DNA of 64,000 nt from an uncultured Porticoccus sp. (GCA_947259505.1 CAMYLT010000008.1:434001-498000), one strand, 5' to 3'. Shown: positions 9,443 through 17,826, counted from the stretch's first letter. Program-made: numbers and translations. Notes: generated by a model not told the origin, from the sequence alone.

Positions 9443-9573
9443 GTGGGGTATCTTTGTTATCCTTCTCGAACGACAAATGATCGCACATCACCTGTCCCTG
9501 ACAAAGATAAGCAAGCAATTGGGTCGTGGTTTCATCCATTTCGACAAGATAACAAGGATTCCTGACAAACCAG
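9443..9573. promoter_or_regulatory. Divergent promoter region with three copies of an ACAARGATA-like motif
   Basis: This 131-bp region separates the addB-like gene (minus) from rmuC (plus). A 15-bp near-inverted repeat lies at 9450-9464 and 9545-9559 (13 of 15 positions match when one is reversed). A third copy, ACAAAGATAA, is at 9501-9510. No clear -35/-10 pair was chosen. The repeats may be operators shared by the two DNA-repair units. Confidence 0.3.
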
Positions 9574-10920
9574 ATGATCATCAGCCTCGATAATCTGTTT
9601 TTTCTGCTGGGTGGCCTGGTGGCAGGAGCTTTGCTTACCTACCTGATAGTCCGTTCAGCTTTTGCTAGAGCCCAAGTTGCCGCGGAAGTAACCGCTGTTA
9701 ACCTGACAACTGAGCTGGCCTCTCTGCGTACCGGTATTGCCCAGCGTGAAAGCGACCTCTCAGCTCTCAATCGTGAGAAAGCCTCCCTGGAAACCCGCTT
9801 GGAGGCAGACCGAACCCGTTATGAAGAACAGCTTCAATTGCTGCGTCAGGCACGTGAATCCCTGACTCAGGAGTTTGAGAATCTGGCCAATCGAATTTTT
9901 GATGCCAAACAGGAAAAATTTTCTGAACAGAGCAAGCAGGCGCTCAATACCAGCATCGATCCCTTGCGAAAGGAGATTCACGACTTTCGCAAGAAAGTAG
10001 AGGATGCCTACGACAAGGAAAGTGCCGAGCGCAACAAACTGGTTGGTCAGATAGTCGAATTGCAGAAGCAGGCCCAACGCGTGGGTGAGGATGCTGTACT
10101 GCTGGCCAACGCCCTCAAAGGGGATAGCAAGTTTCAGGGCAACTGGGGCGAAGTGATTCTGGAGCGGATTCTGGAGCAGTCGGGATTGACCAAGGGGCGC
10201 GAGTACGAAACCCAGGTGGCCCTGAAAAACGAGGAGGGCAACCGCCGCAATCCCGATGTGATTATCCATCTGCCGGATCAGCGGGATATCGTGATCGATG
10301 CAAAAGTCTCTCTGACCGATTACGAGCGTTACAGCCGGGCTGAACAGCCTGAGGATAAAATACGGTTCCTCAAGCAGCATATCAATTCAATTCGTAGCCA
10401 TATCACGGGGTTGAGCCGCAAAGCCTATGAGCAGCTTGAGGGGGTCAACAGTCTCGATTTCGTGTTGATTTTTGTGCCGGTAGAGGCAGCCTTTATGCTG
10501 GCGATTGAGCATGACCACACGTTGTTCCGGGATGCGTACGACAAGGGCATTATCCTGGTTAGCCCCAGCACATTACTGGCGACATTGCGGACCATTCATA
10601 ATATCTGGCGCTATGAAGACCAGAACCGCAACGCACAGAAAATTGCCGCTGAAGCAGGGAAGCTCTATGACCAGCTGGCGCTGGTGGTGGAATCCCTCGA
10701 TGAGGTGGGTAAGCACATCGATAAGAGTCAGGTGGCCTGGCAGCAGACCCGCAAACGGCTGGTGGATGGTCGTGGCAATCTGGTGAAAAAATTTGAAGAC
10801 ATCAAGAAGCTCGGTGCTCGAACCAGCCGTCAGTTGCCGGACAACCTGATTGAGGAATCCTCTGATCAGGATGAGCTGACTCAGCTCACTATGCCATCTG
10901 AAGATATGGAACAACCATGA
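9574..10920 (+). CDS. rmuC: DNA recombination protein RmuC
   Basis: A 448-residue RmuC family protein: an N-terminal membrane anchor (about residues 5-27, FFLLGGLVAGALLTYLIV), a long coiled coil (about 30-190), and the RmuC nuclease-like domain with LKGDSKFQGNWGEVILERIL, NPDVIIHLPD and IVIDAKVSL. The last contains the D..K pair of the restriction-endonuclease-like fold. RmuC limits inversions between short inverted repeats in E. coli. The stop codon overlaps the next gene by 4 bp (ATGA). The membrane anchor agrees with the family. Confidence 0.93.
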   Translation: MIISLDNLFFLLGGLVAGALLTYLIVRSAFARAQVAAEVTAVNLTTELASLRTGIAQRESDLSALNREKASLETRLEADRTRYEEQLQLLRQARESLTQEFENLANRIFDAKQEKFSEQSKQALNTSIDPLRKEIHDFRKKVEDAYDKESAERNKLVGQIVELQKQAQRVGEDAVLLANALKGDSKFQGNWGEVILERILEQSGLTKGREYETQVALKNEEGNRRNPDVIIHLPDQRDIVIDAKVSLTDYERYSRAEQPEDKIRFLKQHINSIRSHITGLSRKAYEQLEGVNSLDFVLIFVPVEAAFMLAIEHDHTLFRDAYDKGIILVSPSTLLATLRTIHNIWRYEDQNRNAQKIAAEAGKLYDQLALVVESLDEVGKHIDKSQVAWQQTRKRLVDGRGNLVKKFEDIKKLGARTSRQLPDNLIEESSDQDELTQLTMPSEDMEQP

Positions 10921-11411
10921 CCCTATTAATACTTGTCGGCTCGTTGGTGATTATTGGGCTTGCGGCCTATGCGATGTATCTGCAGGTGCAGTTGCGCCAT
11001 CAAAAAGCTGAACGGCAGGCGCAGGCAGAACAATTGGCCGCGGATCTGGAAGAGCGCAGGGAGCATTACCGTAACAGTATTCGGGTGTTGGCCTCGGCCA
11101 TTGACGCTGAACAGGTCACGCTGACCGAGGGCGCTATTCGCATCAGTATGTTGGTGTCGCAGTTGAATCTGGGCGAGCAGGAACGGACAGATTTTCAAGT
11201 ATTTTTTCAGTTGACTGAAGCCACGGCTCATATCCCCATTCTTGAAGAGTGGAAGAAGCTGAACACGCGGGACAAGTTGCGCTACGACCGTGAGCGGGAA
11301 GAGATTGAAGAAAAGTATCGGGAGTTTGTGGTCGATGCTGCCCGCAAGGTGCTCCATAAGCGTAATGAACAGGGTGGCGAGCCGCTCTTTTATCCCGTCG
11401 GCAAACACTAA
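10917..11411 (+). CDS. DUF2489 domain-containing membrane-anchored protein
   Basis: 164 residues: one N-terminal transmembrane helix (about 3-23), then a charged, mostly helical cytoplasmic part. The segment IRVLASAIDAEQVTLTEGAI and the following WKKLNTRDKLRYDREREEIE match my memory of DUF2489, whose function is unknown. The gene is translationally coupled to rmuC through a 4-bp overlap, so a role beside RmuC is possible but unproven. Confidence 0.8.
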   Translation: MTLLILVGSLVIIGLAAYAMYLQVQLRHQKAERQAQAEQLAADLEERREHYRNSIRVLASAIDAEQVTLTEGAIRISMLVSQLNLGEQERTDFQVFFQLTEATAHIPILEEWKKLNTRDKLRYDREREEIEEKYREFVVDAARKVLHKRNEQGGEPLFYPVGKH

Positions 11412-11496
11412 AGCATATGCAGATCTGGGCGCATGCCTTGCCTGCGACCCCTCTGTCACCTACCATGCCGGCCCTTGAGCTAAAGGGGGATAATCC

Positions 11497-12075
11497 ATGA
11501 CGATTGAACAAACGCTGCTTGAGCGCAGTAATGGCTGTTGTGAACTTTGCGGCAGTGATACTGCACTGACTGCTTTTGATGTGCCTCCAGTGGCGGTGGC
11601 CGATGCAGATCACGCTATCCTGCTATGCAGTAAATGCCGGGAGCAGGTAGAAGATGCCGACAAGGTTGACCCAAACCATTGGCGTTGTCTCAACGATAGT
11701 ATGTGGAGCCAGATACCGGCTGTACAGGTGATGGCGTGGCGTATGCTGAATCAGTTGGCATCTGAGGGTTGGCCACAGGATTTGCTGGATATGCTCTATC
11801 TTGATGATGACGTATTGGCTTGGGCAAAGGCTGGTTCAGCTGACGAAAGTTCGACGGACGTTGCACCCACACTGGATTCCAATGGTGCAGTATTACAGGC
11901 GGGCGATACTGTGACCCTTATCAAGGACCTGGACGTGAAAGGTGCCGGTTTTACCGCCAAGCGTGGCACGGCAGTGCGCAATATATCCCTCACTGATAAC
12001 CCCGAGCAGATCGAAGGTCGTGTTAACGGGGTGCGGATCGTACTGTTGACCTGTTACTTAAAGAAGTCCAGTTAG
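11497..12075 (+). CDS. PhnA/YjdM domain protein with N-terminal zinc ribbon
   Basis: A 192-residue protein. Two Cys pairs (CCELCG near 14-18 and LLCSKC near 48-51) form a probable zinc ribbon. The C-terminal domain has GDTVTLIKDLDVKGAGFTAKRGT and IVLLTCYLKK, diagnostic of the PhnA/YjdM family. The family name comes from an old link with phosphonate use; E. coli YjdM is not part of C-P lyase, and no phn gene is nearby, so a phosphonate role should not be assumed. A good GGGGGATA ribosome-binding site precedes the ATG, and a strong terminator follows. Confidence 0.88.
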   Translation: MTIEQTLLERSNGCCELCGSDTALTAFDVPPVAVADADHAILLCSKCREQVEDADKVDPNHWRCLNDSMWSQIPAVQVMAWRMLNQLASEGWPQDLLDMLYLDDDVLAWAKAGSADESSTDVAPTLDSNGAVLQAGDTVTLIKDLDVKGAGFTAKRGTAVRNISLTDNPEQIEGRVNGVRIVLLTCYLKKSS

Positions 12076-12095
12076 TCTCGCTAGACTGCAGATGT

Positions 12096-12124
12096 AAAAA
12101 AGCGGGCCGTAGCCCGCTTTTTTA
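12096..12124. terminator. Bidirectional rho-independent terminator
   Basis: Stem AGCGGGC (12101-12107) and GCCCGCT (12112-12118), loop CGTA, with A5 before and T6 after. It lies between the convergent phnA-like gene and the DUF1330 gene. Confidence 0.92.
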
Positions 12125-12138
12125 TGCCTACAGCTAAC

Positions 12139-12465
12139 TCATCCCTTACCGAGATAGGGGATGGTGCCTGCGGCATCGGTATCATCAATAACATGCAGAT
12201 TGCTGATGCTGCCTTTTACGCGTGATTCGCGGAATGCTGCGTATTCAGGGTCATTGATAAACGCCTGCAGGGCGTCCATGTCGGGAAACTCAACCAGTGC
12301 AATCATATTGGCTTTGCAGGGTTCGCCTTCGACGGTAGTAATGTTGGCACTGCGGGACAGGTACTTCCCGCCATGCTTATGGGCAATGTCGTGTACATTG
12401 GTGGCGTAGCCTGGAATCCAGGACTCATCCGTTATGGTCACTTCCCCTATCAGATAAACAGACAT
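12139..12465 (-). CDS. DUF1330 domain-containing protein
   Basis: 108 residues, a single ferredoxin-like (dimeric alpha/beta-barrel) domain. The start SVYLIGEVTITDESWIPGY, the middle GGKYLSRSANITTVEGE and the end IALVEFPDMDALQAFINDPEY follow the DUF1330 pattern. No catalytic function is established for the family. A GGAGAAGAGAT ribosome-binding site precedes the ATG. It stands alone. Confidence 0.87.
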   Translation of the reverse strand: MSVYLIGEVTITDESWIPGYATNVHDIAHKHGGKYLSRSANITTVEGEPCKANMIALVEFPDMDALQAFINDPEYAAFRESRVKGSISNLHVIDDTDAAGTIPYLGKG

Positions 12466-12541
12466 ATCTCTTCTCCGTTCTTATTAATCACTAATGGTCT
12501 TGGATAACAACTCATCTCAAATATGACAATGTCTATCAGGC

Positions 12542-12970
12542 CTAGTGCTTGATGATGCCCAGATAGCTTAGCCACATGGACAACCCATAAGCAGAGACCA
12601 GCCAGATAGTTAACAGTGTCACGCTGATTAGAACAACCCGCCAGTTTGGTTGGAAACGATAGTGGACGGAATGCTTAATAGCGTCTCTACGCAGTTGCCA
12701 GGTAGCAGCAATCGAAAGAGCCGTCAGTGAATAGATAAAGGGTAGTACGACGCTAGGGAAATTGTCTGGCAAGTAAGGCAGTAACAATAACAAGCCGATA
12801 TTGAATAAAATCCCTCCGGCAAAGGTGTACTGAGTGCCATTCTGGTTATCCAACGTTTTAAAGTTCTGCCAGAGGAAATAAACCATGGCGATAGGTCCGC
12901 CGAGAAATGAACCGCAGCCAACTTGCAGGGGGGTGTAGAGTCTGGGTTGTTTGATGACGATGTTGTCCAC
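12542..12970 (-). CDS. Small hypothetical membrane protein (142 aa)
   Basis: I do not recognise a family. The protein has four probable membrane segments: around 20-34, 52-68, 72-90 (after PYLPDNFPS) and 112-134 (VVLISVTLLTIWLVSAYGL). A basic loop lies between the third and fourth. The start codon is GTG, supported by AAGGAG seven bases upstream. The neighbouring 120-residue gene on the same strand is also a small membrane protein, but the two do not look alike. Confidence 0.65.
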   Translation of the reverse strand: MDNIVIKQPRLYTPLQVGCGSFLGGPIAMVYFLWQNFKTLDNQNGTQYTFAGGILFNIGLLLLLPYLPDNFPSVVLPFIYSLTALSIAATWQLRRDAIKHSVHYRFQPNWRVVLISVTLLTIWLVSAYGLSMWLSYLGIIKH

Positions 12971-13043
12971 GTAGTAACTCCTTGGTGGGAGGGCTGTCGG
13001 CAGGTTGTAACAGAATTAGTCGGTAGGCTGAGAGCGGTTTATA

Positions 13044-13406
13044 TCAGCGTTTGGGCATTAGCAACCGGAAGAGATAGACCAATAGCACACCAAGTGCGCC
13101 AGCAGCCAAGGTGGCTGCGGCGGCAGAAAACCAGAAAACAAAAGGGGCACCTTTTCCTTTTAGCACCAGATCGCCTACAGACAGAGCAGAAAACACGGCG
13201 ACAGGAGCACTGTAGGCGAGGGCTGTGATAAGTCCCTGGCGAATATTGTCGAGTGCGATAAATCCGGATATGACCGTGTTGAGTAGCAGGGCAATGACAC
13301 CTGCGACGATGATCCAATAGCCCATGCCATTAAACATGGTGACGAAAAAAACGCAGAAAGCTAACAACCCGGCGAGGCTGGCGTTTAAGTGTTGACCTGG
13401 TTGCAT
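13044..13406 (-). CDS. Small hypothetical membrane protein (120 aa)
   Basis: I do not recognise a family. Four hydrophobic helices are visible (about 10-28, 30-50, 60-80 and 90-115), with short polar loops and a basic C-terminus (LLMPKR), which suggests a cytoplasmic end. It is rich in Ala, Leu and Val. The gene is co-directional with the 142-residue membrane protein 73 bp downstream and could share a transcript with it. Confidence 0.6.
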   Translation of the reverse strand: MQPGQHLNASLAGLLAFCVFFVTMFNGMGYWIIVAGVIALLLNTVISGFIALDNIRQGLITALAYSAPVAVFSALSVGDLVLKGKGAPFVFWFSAAAATLAAGALGVLLVYLFRLLMPKR

Positions 13407-13556
13407 ACTGTTTTTAAACCACCTTATTTTTGTTGTCGACCCGTCCCATTACGCCGCTCTATCAGCGTGTCAGCGGGAGGGTGGAATAAAACATGGAAAC
13501 GACTTCAGTGCAAACCTGGAGGATGGTATCCGGCAATAATAACTGTTGGAATGAGC

Positions 13557-14306
13557 CTATGAAAATAGACTGCAAATCGAATCGATAACACCCGCTTCGG
13601 GCGGCAGCTTGTCTTCATCACCTTCGCGGTATTTTCCCGTGCGAACCAGGCAGCCTACCAGACCAGCATGCACAGCGCCTTCCACGTCGCCAATGACATC
13701 GTCACCAACCATCAGGCACTGATCAGCCCTGTATGGGGTCGAGTTGACGACTTCATGGAAAAAGTGTTTTCCCGGCTTCCCCATGATAATTGCCTCTATA
13801 CCGGCCGCCCATTCGATAGCTCGAATGAATGGCCCGGCATCCAGCATCAGACTCGCTTCATTTTTGAAGTAGCGATTCATGCCTATGCCGATCAGGGGCG
13901 CACCATTGATACAGAGTTGAAAGGCTTGGTTTAGATGCTGGTAATTAAGGTCATCCCTGGCATCACCCAGTAGAACGCAGTTAGGGTCTGTTTCATCCAG
14001 CCCGGCCATATCACAGCGAATATCTTTATGAATCAGGCAATAGGGCCGGAGTCCCCGTTGCTGGATGTAGTGTTTTGCCGCCAAGGGTGCAGTATAGAGT
14101 TCGTCTTCCTCCACCCTGATATCCATAGAGGCCAGTTTTGCGATTAATTGCTGACGTGGTTGGGTTGCGGTGTTGGTCAGGAATCGCAGCATGAGGCCCT
14201 CATTCCTTGCCTTCTTGACGGCCTCTGCAGCCCCGGGAATAGGCTCGCTTCCAACAAACAGTACTCCATCCAGATCCAGAAATAGCGCTTGATAGGGCTT
14301 GGTCAT
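13557..14306 (-). CDS. HAD superfamily hydrolase, subfamily IIA (LHPP/NagD-like)
   Basis: 249 residues from the ATG at 14306. HAD motif I is FLDLDGVLF (Asp11 nucleophile, Asp13), motif II LRFLTNTAT, motif III Lys in IMGKPGKHFF, and motif IV MVGDDVIGDV. The long cap between motifs II and III places it in subfamily IIA, resembling TIGR01458/LHPP-type phosphatases and NagD. The substrate cannot be read from sequence. An upstream in-frame ATG (14348) would add 14 residues that do not fit the family, whose N-terminus runs directly into the DLDG strand. Confidence 0.87.
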   Translation of the reverse strand: MTKPYQALFLDLDGVLFVGSEPIPGAAEAVKKARNEGLMLRFLTNTATQPRQQLIAKLASMDIRVEEDELYTAPLAAKHYIQQRGLRPYCLIHKDIRCDMAGLDETDPNCVLLGDARDDLNYQHLNQAFQLCINGAPLIGIGMNRYFKNEASLMLDAGPFIRAIEWAAGIEAIIMGKPGKHFFHEVVNSTPYRADQCLMVGDDVIGDVEGAVHAGLVGCLVRTGKYREGDEDKLPPEAGVIDSICSLFS

Positions 14307-14580
14307 TAAGCGTCCGGTTTTAGTCCAGCTTGGTTCTAAAGATAACATAGACCATGATCAACGCATTCAATCCAGGAACTACGTATCCATCAAAAAGGCA
14401 TGTTGTCGTCAAGTTTAAAGGGCTTGTTATGGTTGTCTGATCTGCTGTCTGGGCAGCCATTTAACCGAAATACGGCCGTTTGTTTAGCAGTAGCGCTGGA
14501 TTCCTGGACAACGTCACCTTAGAATCCTTGTCCTGGGCGAAGACCCGGAATAATCGTCTTTTTACGTTGAGGGTATAGAT

Positions 14581-14898
14581 ATGAGTTTGATGAAGTTATT
14601 TGGTGTATCGATTCTAGTGGCTGGTTTGACGGCTTGTGGTGGTTCTGAGACAGGTGGCAAAGAAGAAGCTGCTGAAGCGGCCGCACCTGCTGCTTCGCAC
14701 GAAATGGCTCCTCAAGAAGCCATGGAAGCGGTTGTTGAGGAAGCTACTGCTGTAGTGGAAGAGACGAAAGAAGCCGTCGCTGAAGCAGTTGAAGAAGTGA
14801 AAGAAGCCGCTCCAGAACCAGAAAAGCTGGAAATACCTGAAGGTATGGTGGAAGGCAGCGTTGAGCACTCCATCTGGTTGAACAACCAAGGCCAATAA
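14581..14898 (+). CDS. Small Ala/Glu-rich lipoprotein
   Basis: 105 residues. The signal peptide ends in a lipobox LTAC (Cys19), so the mature protein is lipid-anchored. The following residue is Gly, so outer-membrane sorting is expected. Residues 29-78 are almost only Ala, Glu and Val with Lys (for instance AVVEETKEAVAEAVEEV), predicting one long amphipathic, acidic helix or coiled coil. The C-terminal part ends EHSIWLNNQGQ. I do not recognise a named family. It is a single-gene unit. Confidence 0.75.
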   Translation: MSLMKLFGVSILVAGLTACGGSETGGKEEAAEAAAPAASHEMAPQEAMEAVVEEATAVVEETKEAVAEAVEEVKEAAPEPEKLEIPEGMVEGSVEHSIWLNNQGQ

Positions 14899-14996
14899 GG
14901 CTTCTTCGATAAAGCATATACCCCACCCCTGCACCCGGAGTACGACCAAGCGCAAAGCTTTGGGTGTCAGGGGCTAGGTATTGTCTTACGACATAT

Positions 14997-15026
14997 CCAG
15001 CGTCCTTGCTGGGTTGTTCTGTTTTT
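14997..15026 (+). terminator. Possible terminator after the lipoprotein gene
   Basis: Stem CCAGC (14997-15001) and GCTGG (15008-15012), loop GTCCTT, followed by a T-rich stretch ending in T5. A longer imperfect hairpin, CCCCTGCACCC against GGGTGTCAGGGG with one bulge, lies just upstream at about 14924-14973. Confidence 0.4.
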
Positions 15027-15072
15027 CCATTCTGCTGTATTAAGTCTTAAAGACGCCAAACAGGCTTAGCCG

Positions 15073-15471
15073 TTATTCGTTGATGGCTGGCTTTTCTGCT
15101 TCCTTTTCCTGTGGGCAGGGACGACCACTCTGGCGACGGGTAGGGCAAGCATTCTTCACATGTTTCCGCTGATCGATGAGAGATTCAATCGCTTCGCGGG
15201 GATTACTGCTGGTATTTTCCTGGCAGTAGTTATCCATCCACTTGGCGACAGCATTATCATCGTGAGTACCCAGTACGCCGTTGGCATCACTGCCTGCGTA
15301 TTCATATTGGTTGTAGGCGGCGACAAAACCCTGAATCCAGGCAAGAGAGCTTTGATAGTTGTCCTGCTTCCGAGCTGCTACCCATTCGGGGCAATCTATG
15401 GAGACCTGTAGAGGTTCCGCATGAAGTAGGACTGGCACCAACAGTGCCACCAAAACGAGGGGGTATTTCAT
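15073..15471 (-). CDS. Hypothetical exported protein with WIQGF motif
   Basis: 132 residues from the ATG at 15471, which has AAGGA seven bases upstream. The signal peptide is KYPLVLVALLVPVLLHAEP, probably cleaved after HA. The mature part has four Cys (CPEW, YCQE, NACP, RPCP) that may form disulphides in the periplasm. The element SLAWIQGFVAAYNQY recalls small periplasmic proteins of Rap1a/HdeA-like shape, but I would not assign it to either. The frame extends upstream to 15531 with no better start. A function cannot be given. Confidence 0.65.
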   Translation of the reverse strand: MKYPLVLVALLVPVLLHAEPLQVSIDCPEWVAARKQDNYQSSLAWIQGFVAAYNQYEYAGSDANGVLGTHDDNAVAKWMDNYCQENTSSNPREAIESLIDQRKHVKNACPTRRQSGRPCPQEKEAEKPAINE

Positions 15472-15552
15472 GAAAGATTCCTTGCGTTGCATCGGTAGTT
15501 CAAGCACTAGGGCAAGAGTAGATTGCATCAAGATTCCCTGCTTTCCACAAGG

Positions 15553-16659
15553 CTATTTTTCGAGATGTTCTGACGTTGAGATGATTTTTTTCAGGAAAAC
15601 ACCGCACTCCAGGTGATGGGTATACGGGAATTGATCAAATACGGCAAAGTGTTCGATTCTGTGGGTCTGAGTGATGCTTTCCAGATTGGTTTTCAGGGTC
15701 GCGGGATTACAGGAAATATAAATAATATTATCAAAGCGTTGTGCCAGGGCCACTGTCGCATCATCCAGCCCAGCACGGGGCGGATCAACAAAAATGGTAC
15801 TGAACTGATAGCTGCTCAAATCTATTTCCCGTAGTCGACGGAAAGGGCGGACACCATTTAAAGCTTCGGTAAACTCCTCACTGGACATACGCACGATGGT
15901 GACATTATCGACACCGTTGACCTCCAGGTTATGTTCTGCAGAGCGTACGGACAGCTTGGATATTTCTGTTGCCAGTACACGATCAAACTGTTGTGCGAGC
16001 ACGCAGGTAAAATTGCCATTGCCGCAGTAGAGTTCAAGAAGGTCTCCACCACAATCGCCAGCGTGGGAGTTGGCCCAGGTCAGCATCTTTTCGTTAACTG
16101 TAGCATTGGGCTGGGTGAAGCCGCTTTCCACCTGCTGATAGCGGTACTCCCATCCGCTGACTTGCAGGGTTTCAGTAACATAGTCCCGTTCAAGCACCCG
16201 CTTTTGTTTACGGCTTCTGCCGATCACAGGAACCCCGAGCTTTTCTTGCAGCTGTTTTGCCGCGACCTCCCATTCCTCATCGAGTGATTTGTGATAGATC
16301 AAGGTGATCAGTGCATCGCCACTCATCGTGGTGAGAAATTCTGCGGAAAAAAGGCGGCGACTTAGTCGTGGCGTAGCATTGATGGCGTTGAGAAGCTGCG
16401 GCATCAACTTATTCATTAAGGCCGAGCCCACTGGAAACTCATCAATGATATAAGGCGTTTTTTCGCCTGGTCTGTTCATGGCAAAGTGGGCAGACCCCTG
16501 CTCATGCCAAATTCGGAATTCTGCACGCATTCGGTAGTGAATGGGGGGGGACTCAAATATCGCAATATCTGGCAACGAAAGTGCCTGAAACTCATCTTGT
16601 AAAAGGGATAGTTTCTCTGCCAGTTGCTGTTGGTAGTTGTCAGGGTTGACCTGTTGCAA
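15553..16659 (-). CDS. trmA: tRNA (uracil-5-)-methyltransferase TrmA
   Basis: 368 residues, close to the 366 of E. coli TrmA. It makes m5U54 in the T-loop of tRNAs using S-adenosylmethionine. Motifs include YRMRAEFRIWHE near the N-terminus, the SAM site LLELYCGNGNFT, FVDPPRAGLD, and the catalytic Cys in IYISCNPATL near 325. The family's general base Glu is in the final LECGVF segment. The coding strand carries a C8 run (16543-16550 on the plus strand) near codon 38, a possible slippage site. The gene stands alone, with a 13-G tract about 130 bp upstream of its start. Confidence 0.95.
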   Translation of the reverse strand: MQQVNPDNYQQQLAEKLSLLQDEFQALSLPDIAIFESPPIHYRMRAEFRIWHEQGSAHFAMNRPGEKTPYIIDEFPVGSALMNKLMPQLLNAINATPRLSRRLFSAEFLTTMSGDALITLIYHKSLDEEWEVAAKQLQEKLGVPVIGRSRKQKRVLERDYVTETLQVSGWEYRYQQVESGFTQPNATVNEKMLTWANSHAGDCGGDLLELYCGNGNFTCVLAQQFDRVLATEISKLSVRSAEHNLEVNGVDNVTIVRMSSEEFTEALNGVRPFRRLREIDLSSYQFSTIFVDPPRAGLDDATVALAQRFDNIIYISCNPATLKTNLESITQTHRIEHFAVFDQFPYTHHLECGVFLKKIISTSEHLEK

Positions 16660-16788
16660 TGTGCAGCCTCCATCAAGGGGTGCGCATTATACTGAATATT
16701 TTGTAGTGATCAGCGGTGTCTGGCTGCTTTTCTCTACTGAGCAAGGTGACCTGACCAATATCAAGGCTCTTTGCCTGTGATACACGAC

Positions 16789-16801
16789 GGGGGGGGGGGG
16801 G
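16789..16801. repeat. Intergenic run of 13 G
   Basis: An uninterrupted G13 homopolymer lies 25 bp beyond the stop of the 112-residue gene and about 130 bp upstream of trmA. It is outside any coding region. It may be a length-variable tract or a place where sequence length is uncertain. Confidence 0.9.
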
Positions 16802-16826
16802 CGAGCTGACTACTTGCTGCAGAATG

Positions 16827-17165
16827 CTATTTACCCATCTTTTCCCGTAATCGTTTTTGAGTTTCCAGATAGCGCGGCGTTGGTCCTACATCCTCAAAAA
16901 TTTCATTACCCTCTTCTACGCGAATCACCTTGGAGCCGGGCACATAGGGCATCTCCGCCTCTAGGGTTTCCAGTGCAATACTTAACAGGTGTGCAGCAAT
17001 CTCATTGGCAGGTAGTTGATACATCTCGGATAGCGCCTGCAACTTGATCTGGTCTGGCTCGTGTATGGTGAGTGTGGTTGGCAATAGGTCAGAATTTTCG
17101 GCTGAGCGTTTCTCCCAAGCCTCCAACAGCTGGGAAAAAGCTAGATGGCTTCCCTGATAATTCAT
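16827..17165 (-). CDS. Conserved small protein, YVPG/EDVGPTPR type
   Basis: 112 residues, no signal peptide. The segment LTIHEPDQIKLQALSEMYQ followed by EIAAHLLSIALETLE looks like a ribbon-helix-helix or short helical region. It is followed by EMPYVPGSKVIRVEEGN and EDVGPTPRYLE. I recall small gammaproteobacterial proteins with this ending sometimes labelled as pilin assembly or pili tip component, a label with little support that I do not adopt. No pilus genes are near. Function unknown. Confidence 0.65.
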   Translation of the reverse strand: MNYQGSHLAFSQLLEAWEKRSAENSDLLPTTLTIHEPDQIKLQALSEMYQLPANEIAAHLLSIALETLEAEMPYVPGSKVIRVEEGNEIFEDVGPTPRYLETQKRLREKMGK

Positions 17166-17234
17166 CGTAACCTCTCTTATGACATACCATGCTGAAGACC
17201 AAAGATAATGTAAAACATCCGTTGGAAAAAAGGT

Positions 17235-17657
17235 ATGGCTTTGGAGGTTTGTGTGATTGAAGTGGTCAGTATTGCTGTGTCAGGGCAGGGGTTGCGGGAT
17301 ATCACCCCTGAAATAACTCAGGTTGTTGCCAATGCGAATATGATCAGTGGGTTATGTACCCTGTTTATTCAGCACACCTCTGCAAGCCTGTTAGTTCAGG
17401 AAAATTACGATCCTTCTGCGCGAGTTGATCTTGAAAGCTGGCTGAATCGGTTGGTCCCGGAGAACGATGAGCTTTATACCCATACTCTGGAAGGCGCCGA
17501 TGATATGCCTGCCCATATCAAGGCCAGCCTGACAGCGACGTCGATTTCCATACCGGTGATGAATGGCCAACTGGCGTTGGGCACCTGGCAGGGCATATTT
17601 CTGTGGGAGCATCGCCATTACGGGGGTAATCGCAAAGTGATACTACACCTCATGTAG
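17235..17657 (+). CDS. YjbQ family protein (UPF0047, secondary thiamine-phosphate synthase-like)
   Basis: 140 residues covering the full UPF0047 domain. Diagnostic motifs are LFIQHTSASLLVQENYDP, NDELYTHTLEGADDMPAHIKA and LGTWQGIFLWEHRH, which contribute conserved His, Asp and Glu residues of the active-site pocket. E. coli YjbQ has weak thiamine-phosphate synthase activity; the physiological role is not settled. The gene is monocistronic and is followed by a T-rich region with a 9-bp inverted repeat. Confidence 0.92.
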   Translation: MALEVCVIEVVSIAVSGQGLRDITPEITQVVANANMISGLCTLFIQHTSASLLVQENYDPSARVDLESWLNRLVPENDELYTHTLEGADDMPAHIKASLTATSISIPVMNGQLALGTWQGIFLWEHRHYGGNRKVILHLM

Positions 17658-17663
17658 CTTATG

Positions 17664-17707
17664 ACCTTTTGATCTAGATTATTTTTTTTGCCTAACAGTC
17701 AAAAGGT
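17664..17707. repeat. 9-bp perfect inverted repeat around a T8 tract
   Basis: ACCTTTTGA (17664-17672) and TCAAAAGGT (17699-17707) enclose a 26-base loop containing T8. The T tract is in the loop, not after the stem, so it is not a standard terminator. It may act as an operator for the downstream gene, whose possible -10 box TATACT follows within 15 bp. Confidence 0.4.
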
Positions 17708-17826
17708 TAGCGCCAACTATACTTTAAGTGTTGGTGAGCCTTGAGCCGCATAAGTTGTGGTTTGGGTGCAGGCTAAAGATGTTAAAACAGGCTCGTGCCT
17801 GGAAAAAGATAATTGGAGGGTAGGTT

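Noticed and set aside
11497..12075. Phosphonoacetate hydrolase function for the PhnA-like gene
   Set aside because: The name is historical; the enzyme with that activity belongs to another family, and no phosphonate genes are near.
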